From Daucus carota subsp. sativus (Eukaryota; Streptophyta; Magnoliopsida; Apiales; Apiaceae), in NCBI RefSeq assembly GCF_001625215.2, contig NC_030389.2, forward strand, positions 44,133,454-44,197,453: a stretch of 64,000 bases of DNA, read 5' to 3'. Below the pieces are notes generated by a model that was given only the letters and a program-made list of their open reading frames with translations, had not been told where the DNA came from and made no database searches. Position 1 is the first letter of the stretch. Every line of letters starts with the position of its first letter. Made by a program: the position numbers and the translations under genes. Positions 40,950-53,518 of this stretch are shown piece after piece.

Positions 40950-43901
40950 ACCTGTGCAGTAGCTATGCGGCCATATTTTCTGTAAGGGCTTTTCAAGAAA
41001 TGCGCCTGTCAAATATTTGTCGAAAAAAGGTTAATTTTGTCAGTCTCTGTCTATACAGGAGAATGGTATTTTCACATGTATCCTCTGTTTTGTATTCATT
41101 TCATTCGTTAGGCTCGATTAATCGCTGACATGCTTTTCTATGGCAACCACAAAGAATAGCATAGCAAGGTTCTGAGAATATTAATGTTTTCTTAAATATG
41201 CAGAATATTATCAAAAATGGGAGGTCTAAAGTATTAAGACATGTATGATATTGTATAATAATGAATATACATGTTATGTATATATGTGGGTTAGTTTTAC
41301 GGAGACTATTTTTTTTATAGGAGACATCGGAGCAAGCAGAATATTATAAAATATATTATTACATAAAACATGTTTAGCTTGTGAAGTATATATGGTCTCC
41401 GAAATCTCTAATAAAATGTTGTTACATATCATAAAAATTTGTGTTGGACTTTATTTAAAGAAAATTAATTAACCTTTTTTTAAATGAAGAAAATAAAAGA
41501 GAGATCACGTTAGTCATGCTCATGAAAGAACAGAACAAAAGAAGAAAGATGCTAAATTCTCCAGTGAATTTAACAGTCTTGGCATGTCTGGAATAATCCT
41601 AAAAGTAGACAAGAATATCATTTCCTTATGCTTATTATAGGTGACATTCTGATTGCAGTGTCCCTCCCTGTCTTTCTGCCTCTGGCATTCGGATACTTAA
41701 AATTAGATGTACGTAGATCTTACCCGAGTTCGTGATAACCGACTTGTTTTTTTCACAACAGCAAATATTTAATTAAAATTTCGATACTTAATCAATGCTG
41801 CAAGGGAGATCAGTGCTGAAACAGCAAAAGAAGGCATACCTTAATCCATGATAATTATAGTCATCTTTTGCTTTAATTTTTTTTTTTTTTAAATCAAGAC
41901 AAAATCTAGTTTTTATTCAAGATGCAGCTGGTAACATGGACCCGGATTGTTAATCTGCTATAAAGTAATAGAAAGCCATTACTTTAGGACCAAGCTCCAT
42001 TACCAACAATCTGCACTTTTCTTTTGTTCTAAAAATTCACAGGGGGAATGATGTTATCATACCACACAGATCACAATGGCAAACACCTTTCGAAAAAGCC
42101 AGGAGTATCTGATAAGTCCATCAGGCATGCAAAAGTACGTAGCAGCGCGTAAAAAAGCCTCTACCAATCTTGCAGAGAAGCTATAAGTTAAGAATACCGA
42201 ATAAACATGTGGAACGTACTGAGTATGTTTGGTCTGGTTTATACCCGAGTTGTTGCAGATGCAGCATATATTCGAGGGAAATTCAGTGCTACGGATTTAT
42301 GATCAGGGATCGATTTGAGTGCATCAGAGGTTATTGAGGGTGAAAAAGTACACAGCAACAACTCAGATAGTTCTTTAACTTTAATTGAAGGAAATAAAGC
42401 AGATAATCTGCTAATTAACAATATATCTAACATGAGGTATTCATTGCTTAAACCATTATTAATGTTAAATTTCAGAGTGGCCACCAAATCTCATCATGCA
42501 AATTACTAAAGCATGGAAGTGAAGTTTTGTTTGTTCCAACTTGCTTGTGAATGTAGTATGTAATCATACAAGAATAGTAGGCAAAAGATAGAGAATAAAA
42601 CCGATGAACGTATAGAATTTCAGGAAAACCAAAATGAGTATATTTCCGGGATAGCTTAAGGGCAAAGACTCATTCGCCATTCCCCTCTCGAATGACAAGG
42701 TCGTGTGTTGGAATTGCCACTCCGCTAATAATTCTCAGGGTGAGCGAGAGTCAAATTCAGGATGTAGAGACACGAAGGACAAACCATTGGCACAGAACAA
42801 GAAAACTATTTTCTTGTTGCATTGAGATTAGAGCTTGGAATTCTAAAGTTAGATCTTCATTTGGCATAAAGTCATTGTTTACAAGTTTAGGGGGTATTGT
42901 TCCATTCTTCCGTACTTTCCATTCCATTCCTCTTTATGACTCGAAATCCTGTAGATTTGGCTGCTCATGGTTGCTCCCTATTATTTAACTCATTATCTTG
43001 TTTTCTTAGTAGCTAAGGCAAAAGAATTTACTGAGAACCCCTTTGGAACTGTCATTATAATCCAGTTATACGTCCATGAATACTCTCGGTAGCATGTTAA
43101 GTGACCAATTCTCCCAGAATCTTATGCAGATCAACCATTAACGAGTAATCCTAATATAGGCAGATTTGGCCAGGAAGATGTAGAAAAGTACTTCAAGATC
43201 CCCTACGTGTTCAAGACCTTTTGTTCCTCTTGACATCTGTTATTTTGGCACAAATCTTTTTTGTTCTTAAACAGAAACAGTTGGAGAAATTCAATTGTTA
43301 GAAATGAATTTCTAGACTCGTGGTCGTGGATTATCGACATTGAGCTCATAATGTAAAAGAACAAATTATTTTTGATGACTTCTTATTATAAAAAATAGAC
43401 ATTATTAAACGCCTTTTTCTTTTTTATACTTATTTGTCTACGGGATGTCGCTTACCAGGATCGTATATTATTTTAACACACACAATCACATGTATTTGGA
43501 AGTATGCATAAGGTGGCAAGATGGTACGAGTCTAAGACTGCATTGGTCTTTATTCCAACAGTTGGTTAAGAGACAAAACAAAAGCAGGGAAATGATGCAA
43601 GGAAACATATGTAAAAAGATACTTGGCTTCTGAAGGGTGCTATTCCAACACTTTTTATTCCACTCAGATTCTTCTGTAACAATCTTAATCTGCTTAGATT
43701 GCAGAGCCTATGATTACAATGAATCTAAAACTCCCTTGGACTATGGGGCCCTCGTCGCTTTACCCTTTAAAGTTCAAGTCCATAAAAGGCAAATTAGAAG
43801 CTTATATGTACAGGAATTGATCACAGAATCTGAAGAACACAATCTGAGACTAGCACAGTTTCTAATTGCTCCGAAAAAAGAAACGTATACTTCCTCCAAA
43901 A
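40950..43901. other. Intergenic, no gene seen
   Basis: About 3 kb. The first 300 bases are probably the 3' UTR of the RINGv gene. Near 42650-42770 there is a weak SINE-like piece (GGGTGAGCGAGAGTCAAATTC). The rest shows nothing I can support; the last few hundred bases must hold the CLE promoter and 5' UTR. Confidence 0.4.
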
Positions 43902-44186
43902 ATGGTTTTTAGTGCTCATCGGATATTTATCCTTCTGCTCTGCATTGGTTTACTAGCAGTTCATCCAACTAAAATTACCGGCTTGAGAAGTATGGACCTC
44001 GCCCTTAGATGGACCGAGGAACATCAAGGGGGAGCGCATACCAATAGGCGAATGCTTGAGGAATTTGGCACGAAGGCATCAAATGCAGAAAAGAAACCAG
44101 TGGCTGTGAACAAGAATACTGATCCTTACCAAGCAAGCAAAAGAACATTTCGCAGAGGCTCAGATCCCATCCACAACAGGTCGTAA
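43902..44186 (+). CDS. CLE45: CLE45-like signalling peptide precursor
   Basis: 94-aa precursor of a secreted CLAVATA3/ESR-related peptide. Residues 1-27 are a signal peptide (RIFILLLCIGLLAV core). A variable, charged middle follows, with RRMLEEFG, as in Arabidopsis CLE45 (RRVLEEV). The CLE motif is at residues 81-92, RTFRRGSDPIHN, preceded by K80 and followed by only two residues (RS). CLE45 of Arabidopsis has RRVRRGSDPIHN. Such peptides bind BAM-type receptor kinases; CLE45 restrains protophloem differentiation in roots. Start: the ATG at 43902 begins directly before the signal peptide; the frame is open further upstream without another ATG. Thr-Phe at motif positions 2-3 is a slight departure from the usual Arg/Lys-Val. 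Confidence 0.9.
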   Translation: MVFSAHRIFILLLCIGLLAVHPTKITGLRSMDLALRWTEEHQGGAHTNRRMLEEFGTKASNAEKKPVAVNKNTDPYQASKRTFRRGSDPIHNRS

Positions 44187-46204
44187 CAAGTTGCTGTGTC
44201 TTACGACACAGAGAGAAGACCAGAGTTGAGGTACAAAATTACAAACAACTTGTAACAATACTACAGAAATTATAAGGTGCAAGAAAGCCGATACCTAGTT
44301 CTTCCCTGAAGGTATCGCAGATTTGGTTCAGAAGCTCCCTACTTAATAGATTTAATCAAAATTGTGTATAGTCATAGTTTCAGATTAGAAATACTACAGT
44401 TGACATTGTGCTTGCTCTCATAACCAAAATTCATTTGTTTCTGTTTGTTTCCATATTTCTGCATGCCTAGTACAATCTGTTCGCGTTGATACTTATGCTT
44501 ATTAAAGACGGGGCAAAAGTGTTTATACGATCTCTCTTACTCTTCGGAGATTCCATTTAAGTTGAACAGCCTTAGATTTCCAGAGTACATGATGACTCTG
44601 TCTTGTAGTGTACCATCTTCATTTCCTGTAAAACGATTCAAGATCATTTTACTTTATATCTGTAGCGGTAAAATTCACCATTACAAAATCATACTAGATC
44701 ACAAGATTTCCTCCTGAGCTAAAGAAAGAAGCTCTAAAGTAGATACTCTAAAGTATATAGGATGAATCTTTAGCAGTTCGGTTTGAAAAACAAGTAGGCT
44801 TGCAAAACATTAATGAAGCAGAGTAAAACCAGAACTATTTACCCAGTAGATCAGAGACAAAGCACAGTGCAACACAAACGAGGCTTGAGCTATAGTTAGC
44901 GGTCGATATTATTCCCGTCGATAAAATCTCTGTTTCTTTTTTTTTTTTTTTTTTATAACCAAAATCTCTGTTTCTTGTACTAACAGCTACTTATCCTTCC
45001 ATTTTGAAATCTCTATTATTATTAAATTATGCAAAGATTTATGATGTCCGATACACGGGTGATTATAATAGTTCACTTAAAATCAAATTGATGCACATTT
45101 AGTTTGAATTTTTCTATATTTTATGAAGGTGTCACTAGAATTTTAAATTCAAATCTTATTAAGTATATTAAAATAAATTATTAATTTTAATACATATTAA
45201 AAATTATTAATTATTAATATATATCCGTAGCACGGTTATATGTCAGTAACGAATATATAAGCTGTTGGTAATAAGATGAATTTTTGGGGGTTTAATTTTC
45301 CATGATCGTAAACTATGAGGGGTGTATTCGATTGAAATTTTAATGGATTGTTTTTATATTTAAATTGTAAAACAATTATGTAGATGAAGAAATACATAGT
45401 CAAGACTCCATCATATAGAATAATTTAAGTGAGTACTTAATTCTTTACAATTATCGAAACTTTTGACTTGGAATAAAACCGTGGGAGGACACCGCAAGCC
45501 GTAATAGACTTTAACAAACTTGTTCCTGTATTGTATCATTATCTATTTCGTCGTTTACAATAAAATTACATATTTACAGTCAATTTTTCAAAATATTTCA
45601 TATTAAAATTTAATAATTATTTTCTTTTGTGAGGCTCTTATTTGCGTTTTGTATTGTTCCTAATGCCTCATTTGTAAGACCCTCCGAGATTGTTAATATA
45701 TTTTGCTTTTCAAAAAAAAAAAATTAATAATTATTGTCAAGTATTTATAATTAGAAAAATATTAGAGGTCCCAAAAAATATTATTAAAATTCCCAAAAAT
45801 GATATTTCAACTTCTATAAATCATTTTTTCAAAAAATATAACAGAATCCCTATTTAAAATATGTCATATATTTCTGATTTTAATTTGATATTATATGAAT
45901 GTTGTTGAAACTTCATTATTTTAATGTCGTATCAGGGAGACAAATCAAGAAGTACTAATAATTTAAGTCGGTGAACTTAAATTTTGAAAGCCACTTTTAA
46001 TCCGACATTGGACGAAGTGATATTACTTCGACGAGTTGTCTAATGTCTAGTTATGTACAAGTACACTAGTATTAATTTTCATCAGCTGATAGTTAAGCCA
46101 ATGAGTTGAGTGACATTTTACTAATCTGGTTTAGTGTGAAAGTTGGTCATTAGTTGGTGTCCAGACCGGTTTCCCTTTAAATAAGTGATAACAACGTCGA
46201 AATA
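44187..46204. other. Intergenic, no gene seen
   Basis: CLE 3' UTR at first, then AT-rich spacer. Contains a T run at 44937-44954. No RNA gene or long open frame supported. Confidence 0.4.
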
Positions 46205-46664
46205 CTCCCTCCATCCCAATTTAGACGAGGCTTTTGGAAAATTTTTTATCTCAAAATAATTGAGCTGCTCCCTTTCCAATGCATATTTATTAATCATCTT
46301 TCATATTTACCCTCTCATATTTATTATCGGTTTGGCTAGTGTGTGCCCATGGGCACATGCTAAGCGCGGAAATTTTTGTATTTGGGAGATTTTGATTGGT
46401 GTGGTTGGTGTATTTGCGGGGGGTCCACCATTATCATGAGATAGGAGCCAATCAAAATGATCCAAGCACAAAATTTTCCGCGCTTAGCATGTGCCCATGG
46501 GCACACCATAGAAAAACCGATTTATTATTCTAATATACCACTAGCTACTACAATAAGAAGTCAACACAATAAATATGGGCAAAAATGGAAAAAAAATAAC
46601 CATTTAATACTTCTTAATATGTGTGAAATGAGCAAAAGACTCATTTAAATTGGGATGGAGGGAG
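46205..46664. mobile_element. Stowaway MITE with nested MULE MITE
   Basis: Inverted ends CTCCCTCCATCCCAATTTA and TAAATTGGGATGGAGGGAG, flanked by TA on both sides. Total 460 bp, of which 201 bp is a nested insertion (192 bp plus a 9-bp duplication). Tc1/mariner type. Confidence 0.85.
46328..46519. mobile_element. MULE-type foldback MITE
   Basis: 192 bp with a 9-bp duplication ATTTATTAT on both sides. Ends are inverted: CGGTTTGGCTAGTGTGTGCC and its counterpart ending AGAAAAACCG, including the shared pieces GTGCCCATGGGCACATGC and TTAGCATGTGCCCATGGGC. A 9-bp duplication fits the Mutator superfamily. Confidence 0.85.
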
Positions 46665-46667
46665 TAT

Positions 46668-46958
46668 TGTGGTTGTTTGGCTAAGTGACTTTTAGGCTTT
46701 TTCTACATAGAAGTTGGTTTCTAATTAGATGTGACTGTTTGACCCTGTAATAGAAGCGCTTATACCGAGGTTTAAAAGCTCCCGAGGAAAGCTAGATTTT
46801 TTTTGGATTACAGATTTTTCCGAAAGAAATACTTAACTTATAAATCAAGGTATTCAAACACTTCTCATAACTTATAAGTTTATATTAACTTTTTATTTAT
46901 AATTTATTTTTTTTCTTTAAGCAATAAGTCACTCTTTTTAGCTTCAGCCAAACGACCG
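46668..46958. mobile_element. hAT-like MITE (GTTTGGC ends)
   Basis: Inverted ends GGTTGTTTGGCTAAGTGACT and a right end with AAGTCACT, AGCTTCAGCCAAACGACC. Similar TTATAAG/GTTTGGC elements are at 56731 and fragments elsewhere in the window. Confidence 0.5.
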
Positions 46959-47690
46959 CATTATATGTCAATTATTCGAGAACATCTTAGAAGAGAGTCA
47001 ATTATAATAAAATAACCTAAAATAATTTGATTCATCGCAGATAATATACTCACCAATTAAATCTATTCTCACTTCCGATAATACAAATTTTTATAAAGAA
47101 CGAAATTCATATAATTTCATCTTAAATAAAAGGTCTTGATCCTATTAACCAATTATTTCGGTAAATAATCGGTGATTTTTTTTTTTACAATAAAAAACCA
47201 CTAATCTTAAAATCCTTGTGTGCATATTTTTCGTTCCAACATAAAAAATAGAGGATTATTTATTTACAACAATCAATTATCGAGAATCAAAATTATCAAA
47301 AAACAGTTTCCGATTTTTCCCAACCAAATGCCTAAAGATATACGTATGATATAACTTATCAACACATTGTTCAAGCAAAATAAAAATAAAAATAAATGTA
47401 AGTTAATGTCTATGTGATCACTTTTCAATAAGTTTTATTATTTATAATTTTAATATAAATCTTTGAATATAATCAATAATCCAATATCTTATTCATTTCA
47501 AATTTATCTCTTTAATATGAGCGGATATAATTTAAAATTCAAATATTGACTACTAAATTGAAAAAGAAATTTCATAACAATTGCTGGAAATACTTGGCAT
47601 TTTTCATAATAAAATAAAGAAACTTGACCTTACATTGTCTGATACCTGAGAATTATATAAGGAAATGTCCGATCTGAATGCGCGGGACAT
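46959..47690. other. AT-rich spacer upstream of the PMT gene
   Basis: No gene supportable. The promoter of the methyltransferase is expected in the last few hundred bases. Confidence 0.4.
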
Positions 47691-47869
47691 TCCTTCCCTA
47701 TATCCTCGGATTCTGTAATCTAACATATACATACAACCACTCTGTATTTATATGTTTTTAACTCAAAATTGCAACTTTTAATTTGGGTTTTTCTGAATTT
47801 AATTGTTGAGCTCAAATTGAAGTTTTTGTAGGAGCCCATCTTCAGCTTTGGAGTTCTTGATGCAAATTG

Positions 47870-48862
47870 GTATGAAAAATCTCAGCTTTTTATTTGTTTT
47901 GTGTTGTTTTTGGCAAAGTTTTGATTTTTATTTAGGTGGTTCTTGAGCATGCTAGTGATCTTTGGAGCATATGAGGTTTTTTTACTTGATTTGTATGTGT
48001 GTTTGTGTTTATGCTAGTCTTGTTTCTTGATTAGTGTGTGAGCGAGGGAGTGTGGGAGAGAGGGGGGGGGAGGAAGGGGGAGAGAGAGAGTTTTTGTATA
48101 CAAGTGATCTTTGAGGGGGAGAGAGGGAGGGAGTGAGAGAGGAAGGAGAGAGAGAGTTTTTTTGTATACAAGTGATCTTTGAGGGGGAGAGAGAGAGAGA
48201 GATCTTGGTATGATACTTTTTTTGTGCGTAGATTTGTTTTGAAGTTAATTTTGAATGTTACTAAAAGGAGCTACTTCTGTTTGTTGTTTAGTTATAGAGA
48301 TATATGTAGGGGAAAAGAGGAGGTATTCAAGAACTATAATTGAATTTTGGTTGTTTATTATGTGCTGTGCTGAATGATGGTTTTTTGAGTTTGATTTTTC
48401 CGTTTTTGTTGCGATAACTGATATATGTTCAATGAAAGGATCTGAATGAAGCGGTCAGAGGACCGTTTTTTGAGTTGTTTTTCTTCTCAGTGTTTACATT
48501 GTATAAAGAGCATTTACAAGTGGTATGTTGTACCAGCTTCTTTACAGCGGGTTTTTAGTTTTAAGTGGCACAATCCAAGTAATTAACGGGTCATGGGTAT
48601 ATACTGTATAGGATTAGACCAAGCAATTGTAAAATTTCTCAGATTACTTGGCTTTATAGTAGAAATTGGTACTTTGCAGTGTTATAGTAAAATTTATAAA
48701 TTTAAAATGTGAAAATACTTACTTAGGTCCCTAACATTTATTCTTGTGTATGCACAGAGACACAGAAAAAAAGGATTAGCATGACAAATATATACACATA
48801 GATCGTGTGTTTTTTTACCTTTGTCAAATATATACTGAATTTCTACAAAAAATGATATCAGG
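47870..48862 (+). other. 5' UTR intron with GA-rich tandem repeat
   Basis: A donor-like TTG|GTATGA at about 47870 follows a CT-poor leader and the acceptor TATCAG lies at 48857-48862, just before the ATG. Inside, 48048-48205 has a GA-rich repeat in which AGTTTTTGTATACAAGTGAT plus GAGAGA tracts recurs about twice. Confidence 0.5.
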
Positions 48863-48868
48863 TGCACA

Positions 48869-51800
48869 ATGGCAACAAAGTTAACTAAAGGGCCTAGGAG
48901 TTCGGTATCTATTTTTATAGTAGCTGGCTTGTGTTGTTTTTTTTATTTGTTGGGAGCGTGGCAAAGGAGTGGTTTTGGGAAGGGAGACAGTATAGCTTTG
49001 GAGATGACCAAGGCAGGTGCAGACTGCAGTGTGCTTCCAAATCTGAATTTTGACACTCACCACCACAGTGATTCTCGGACCATTGATGATTCTGGATCAA
49101 AAGTTAAAATATTTCAGCCATGCAAAGCTCGTTATACAGATCACACACCTTGCCAAGATCAGAAACGTGCAATGAAATTCCCAAGGGAAAATATGAATTA
49201 CCGAGAAAGGCATTGCCCGCCGCCGGAAAAGAAGTTACGCTGCCTTATCCCTGCCCCCAAAGGATATGTGACCCCTTTCCCATGGCCAAAAAGTCGTGAT
49301 TATGTACCCTTCGCAAATGCCCCTTATAAGAGCTTAACAGTTGAGAAGGCTATCCAGAATTGGATTCAGTATGAGGGTAATGTCTTTAGATTCCCTGGTG
49401 GAGGGACACAGTTCCCTCAAGGGGCAGATAGATATATTGATCAGCTTGCTTCTGTAATACCAATTGATAATGGAACTGTAAGAACTGCTCTGGACACTGG
49501 TTGTGGGGTATGTCAAATTTGTAGTTATCTTTAGTTATTCGTCCTTTTATTATGCAAAATTTTCTTGGGCCAGTTCTGTTAACATTTTTGCTCTATGGTC
49601 TTTTTTCTAATTGTTTTTCATTAACTAATTATTTTGTTTAGGTTGCCAGTTGGGGTGCATACCTTTGGAAGAGGAAGGTTATAGCTATGTCATTCGCACC
49701 AAGGGACTCTCACCAAGCACAAGTTCAGTTCGCTCTTGAGAGAGGAGTGCCTGCTGTTATTGGTGTTCTAGGAACCATAAAAATGCCGTACCCATCCAAG
49801 GCTTTTGACATGGCCCACTGTTCTCGTTGCCTAATCCCATGGGGAGCTAATGGTCAATACTGAATCTTTGATTCATCTCCTAACATAAAGCAAACATATA
49901 GATGCTCCTTTCCAACGTTGATCTTTAATTTTCGTGGCAGTAGGAGGAACTAGTATTGTTATTTATCTGTTAATGTTTTTTGGCAGACGGAATATACATG
50001 ATGGAAGTTGATCGAGTTTTGAGACCTGGTGGCTACTGGGTTCTTTCAGGTCCTCCAATTAATTGGAAGAATAACTATAGAGCATGGCAGCGTCCTAAGG
50101 AGGATCTTGAGGAGGAACAAAGAAAGATCGAAGATATTGCGAAGCTTCTATGTTGGGAGAAAAAAACCGAGTTTGGTGAAACGGCTATATGGCAGAAAAA
50201 ATTGAACACTGAATCTTGTCGTGCTTCACAAGCCAATACTTGTGAATCCTCAGACCCGGACAATGTGTGGTATGGTTCTTTCCCTGATTTTTTAGCACGA
50301 ATGCAGATGCTGAAGACGAGGAAGATGCTGTGTATGGCAGTCTTTTATTTAGTTTCAAGAGTTCAGCAGTTCACAGTGCATGATTTTGAATCATCAGTGT
50401 TGGTGATGTCAGCATGAAAATGCATACATCATATCATTTTTTTAAGCAGTCATACTCGCACTGATTAAATCCTCTCTCTTACTCAGCTATGTTATCCCCT
50501 GTTGTCTAATTAGTGTGCCTAGAGCAATAAATGAAAAATGAACTAGTTTTCATACCTTTATTGGGTTATTGTAGGTACAAAAAGATGGAGGCATGCATAA
50601 CCCCATCTACCAAATCAGACAGTGAGGAAGGTGGTGCGGAGCTGAAGGCATTTCCGGAGAGGCTTTATTCTGCCCCTCCCAGAATTGTCAGTGGATCTGT
50701 CCCTGGAATATCTGTTGAGACTTACCTGGAGGATAATAAAATCTGGAAGAAGCATGTGAATGCCTATAGAAGAATTAATAAACTTATTGATTCTGGAAGG
50801 TACCGCAACATAATGGATATGAATGCTGGATTGGGAAGTTTTGCTGCTGCTCTGGAGTCTCCAAAATTGTGGGTTATGAATGTTGTCCCTACTCTGCATG
50901 AGAAAAATACTCTCGGTGTTGTATACGAGCGAGGAATGATTGGCATCTACCACGATTGGTACAGATTTTTGATTTTTTTCTTCTTTAACAGCTTTCGTGG
51001 ACAATCCTACTCAGTGATATCTTTTTGTTTTCTTTTATATAATATATTTTAACTTGCTCTTTTGTTCAGGTGTGAAGCTTTCTCAACTTACCCAAGAACC
51101 TATGACTTTATTCATGCAAGCGGTGTTTTTAGTTTGTACAAGGACAGGTAAGTAAGAGATTCTGTATATCGTCCCTTTGAAGATTCCAAATCCATCTTTA
51201 TATGAAAAAACTTGTACATGTACACTAGTTAACTTGCATATGCCCCGTATTAGTGGTGATACTTCTAGGCCCTGAGCCTGCTTACCAGTTCCCCAGTACC
51301 ATGCCTATTTCCAGACTTCTAGAGCAATATACTTGAAATGTCGATGGGTGGACAAAGCATGCACACTCACAGACAAACTTGATTGTAGGTGCAAGACTTC
51401 CCGTGAGAATAAAAGCTAGTTTAAATAGTTAGATACTCTTGTCAACCTAGTGAACACGATTAAGTTAACCTGTATACCCAAATAGGACATCCTTGTTCAT
51501 GATAAGCCTGATTGGCTACGTTACTCGATCATAACAACTTGCTCTATGATAATCCAGGTTTTTCCTAAGAAATCAGGTATTCAATCCCAAACAAGGGCCT
51601 AACTCAAGCTTATTTTGTGGTCAGACCTATGAACTAGCTGAACTTGAAGAAGAAGTAGTTGTGCTGGTTAAAGCCTCTGGGTGGCTCGAATATCACACGA
51701 ACAACACTTCTGTAGACAAATAATATAGAGTTCTTTTTTTATTTAATGAAAGTTAAATACAAACATCCTGACAGAAAATAGAAAGGTTAAGATCAGCAAT

Positions 51801-52370
51801 CGAACTCATAGTATGGTCGGCCCGACACAAGCTACATTCTATAATATGCTTACGAATACCATCACATTAAATATATTTTTTGTCAGGACTATCACATTAA
51901 ATATTAAATTAAAGACAAAGTATGATGTATCAATGTTTAGCGGAGCTCGAGCTCTCTGTTATTAGTTTCACTTGTTTACAGCCCTACTCAAAATGCCTTG
52001 GTCCCGTGGGACTGGTTTATTTGGAACCCCATTTTATTTGATACAAGTACTTGTGTCTTGATGCCATTGTCTGTGGGTAACTGCTGCTCACTGCACCAAT
52101 GAGTCTATACTAATTTATGTACTTTATTTTAACAGATGTGATATTGAAGATATTCTTCTTGAAATGGACCGTATTCTACGGCCAGAAGGTGCGATTATTA
52201 TCCGCGATGAAGTTGAAGTAGTTGTCAAAGTGCAGAAGATTGTTGGAGGAATGAGATGGGATACTAAAATGACAGATCACGAAGATGGTCCCCTTGTACC
52301 TGAGAAGATTCTTGTCGCAGTCAAACAGTATTGGGTCATGGATGATAATAACTCCACATCCCCGCTGTAA
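48869..52370 (+). CDS. PMT2: PMT-type (DUF248) Golgi methyltransferase, PMT2-like
   Basis: Six exons: 48869-49507, 49642-49852, 49987-50269, 50575-50958, 51070-51147, 52136-52370, with GT..AG borders, give 609 aa, the normal family length. It is a type II Golgi membrane protein: residues 13-32 form the anchor ([14 protein letters not shown]), then the lumenal methyltransferase. The SAM-binding motif [13 protein letters not shown] spans the first exon junction (Asp209-Gly213). Other family blocks are [63 protein letters not shown] and [20 protein letters not shown]. These proteins are thought to methylate cell-wall polysaccharides such as homogalacturonan (QUA2/QUA3 relatives). By memory, At1g26850 (PMT2) is closest, with [19 protein letters not shown] nearly identical. 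Confidence 0.93.
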
Positions 52371-52989
52371 AATTATTGGGAACCCGTAGAATGATGAATT
52401 GAGGTCGTATTTAGAGGAAGGGAAAGAAGATTGGCTACAGTAAGATGCAACGTAACAGAAATAATGGCGCTACTGGCATGGAACAGAGGTGGTAATGGTT
52501 TTAAAACATGATTCATGTATTATTTATTATTCATCCTATATTGTTCTTATCTTGTATATTTACATCCCGAAATTTGTAAATGTACTTTACCTATACGGTA
52601 AACAATAGAAGGCTGGCTCGGTATCATATGTTGTATGTTTCAAAAGCAATTAAATGGTTTATTATTTGGGAATATATAATCTAGGTGTGTTTTTCGGATA
52701 TTTTTTTGCTTGCAAGGGAAATTCTCTGTTGCCATCCCAGCTTCGGAATTATAGAAAATATTGATTTTCTTTACGGGCTCCTGGTTTTTATGTAATGAAC
52801 ATCAGAATTGGAGGGATTGTACATTTTCCCTCTTACAGCATCTATATGCAGACCTAAAATAAGGACCAGATCAGGTCTCTTAAGGGCACATCTGAGCCAG
52901 ATCTTCTGTATTTACTTCATGTTCAAACATTTCACTCACTCTTTAGGCCATGTTTATCCAGGTTGGTTCTTTCAGATTGCGCATTTCTT

Positions 52990-53050
52990 CACCTTTAAGA
53001 TGGGTTCTGTTCCGATCATGCACCTTTAAGATGGGTTCTGTTCCGATCAC
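52990..53050 (+). repeat. Tandem duplication of 31 bp
   Basis: Two adjacent copies of a unit with CACCTTTAAGATGGGTTCTG and TTCCGATCA in the spacer between the convergent PMT and SBH genes. The rest of 52371-53518 is 3' UTR and spacer without a gene. Confidence 0.7.
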
Positions 53051-53518
53051 AGGAGTAGCGTATAGCTCTTTACTTCTCTTATTTTCCTTGAATCTGTTCT
53101 GAACAAGCTTAATAGAGCTTATAGCTATAAATGGATTCAAAAAATTGTGTTTATAATTCTTACTTAAAAAATGCTTAGTAGGAAATCAAGTCATGGAAAT
53201 CATATTTTAAACAGAAACTATAAACAGAAGATGCAGAATGTTCCATTTCATGCTTCCACATAAAAAATGGAATATATTAGATACGAGAAGAAAAACACTG
53301 GACAAGCCGGTTTCAAGTACAAAGATCATAAACTTCACATATACCATGGGTTACATACATATTAATCATGGGACGGCGAAGGTCCTCAATAGCTCCTGTA
53401 AGAAGCAACAGTGCAGTGCATCTACAATAGGCAACTCAAGTGTTTTTGAACATGAACTCAATATAAATAAGATTGATACCGCAATGCATTAAATTTTGAC
53501 AGAGCCATGTCAAGCTGC

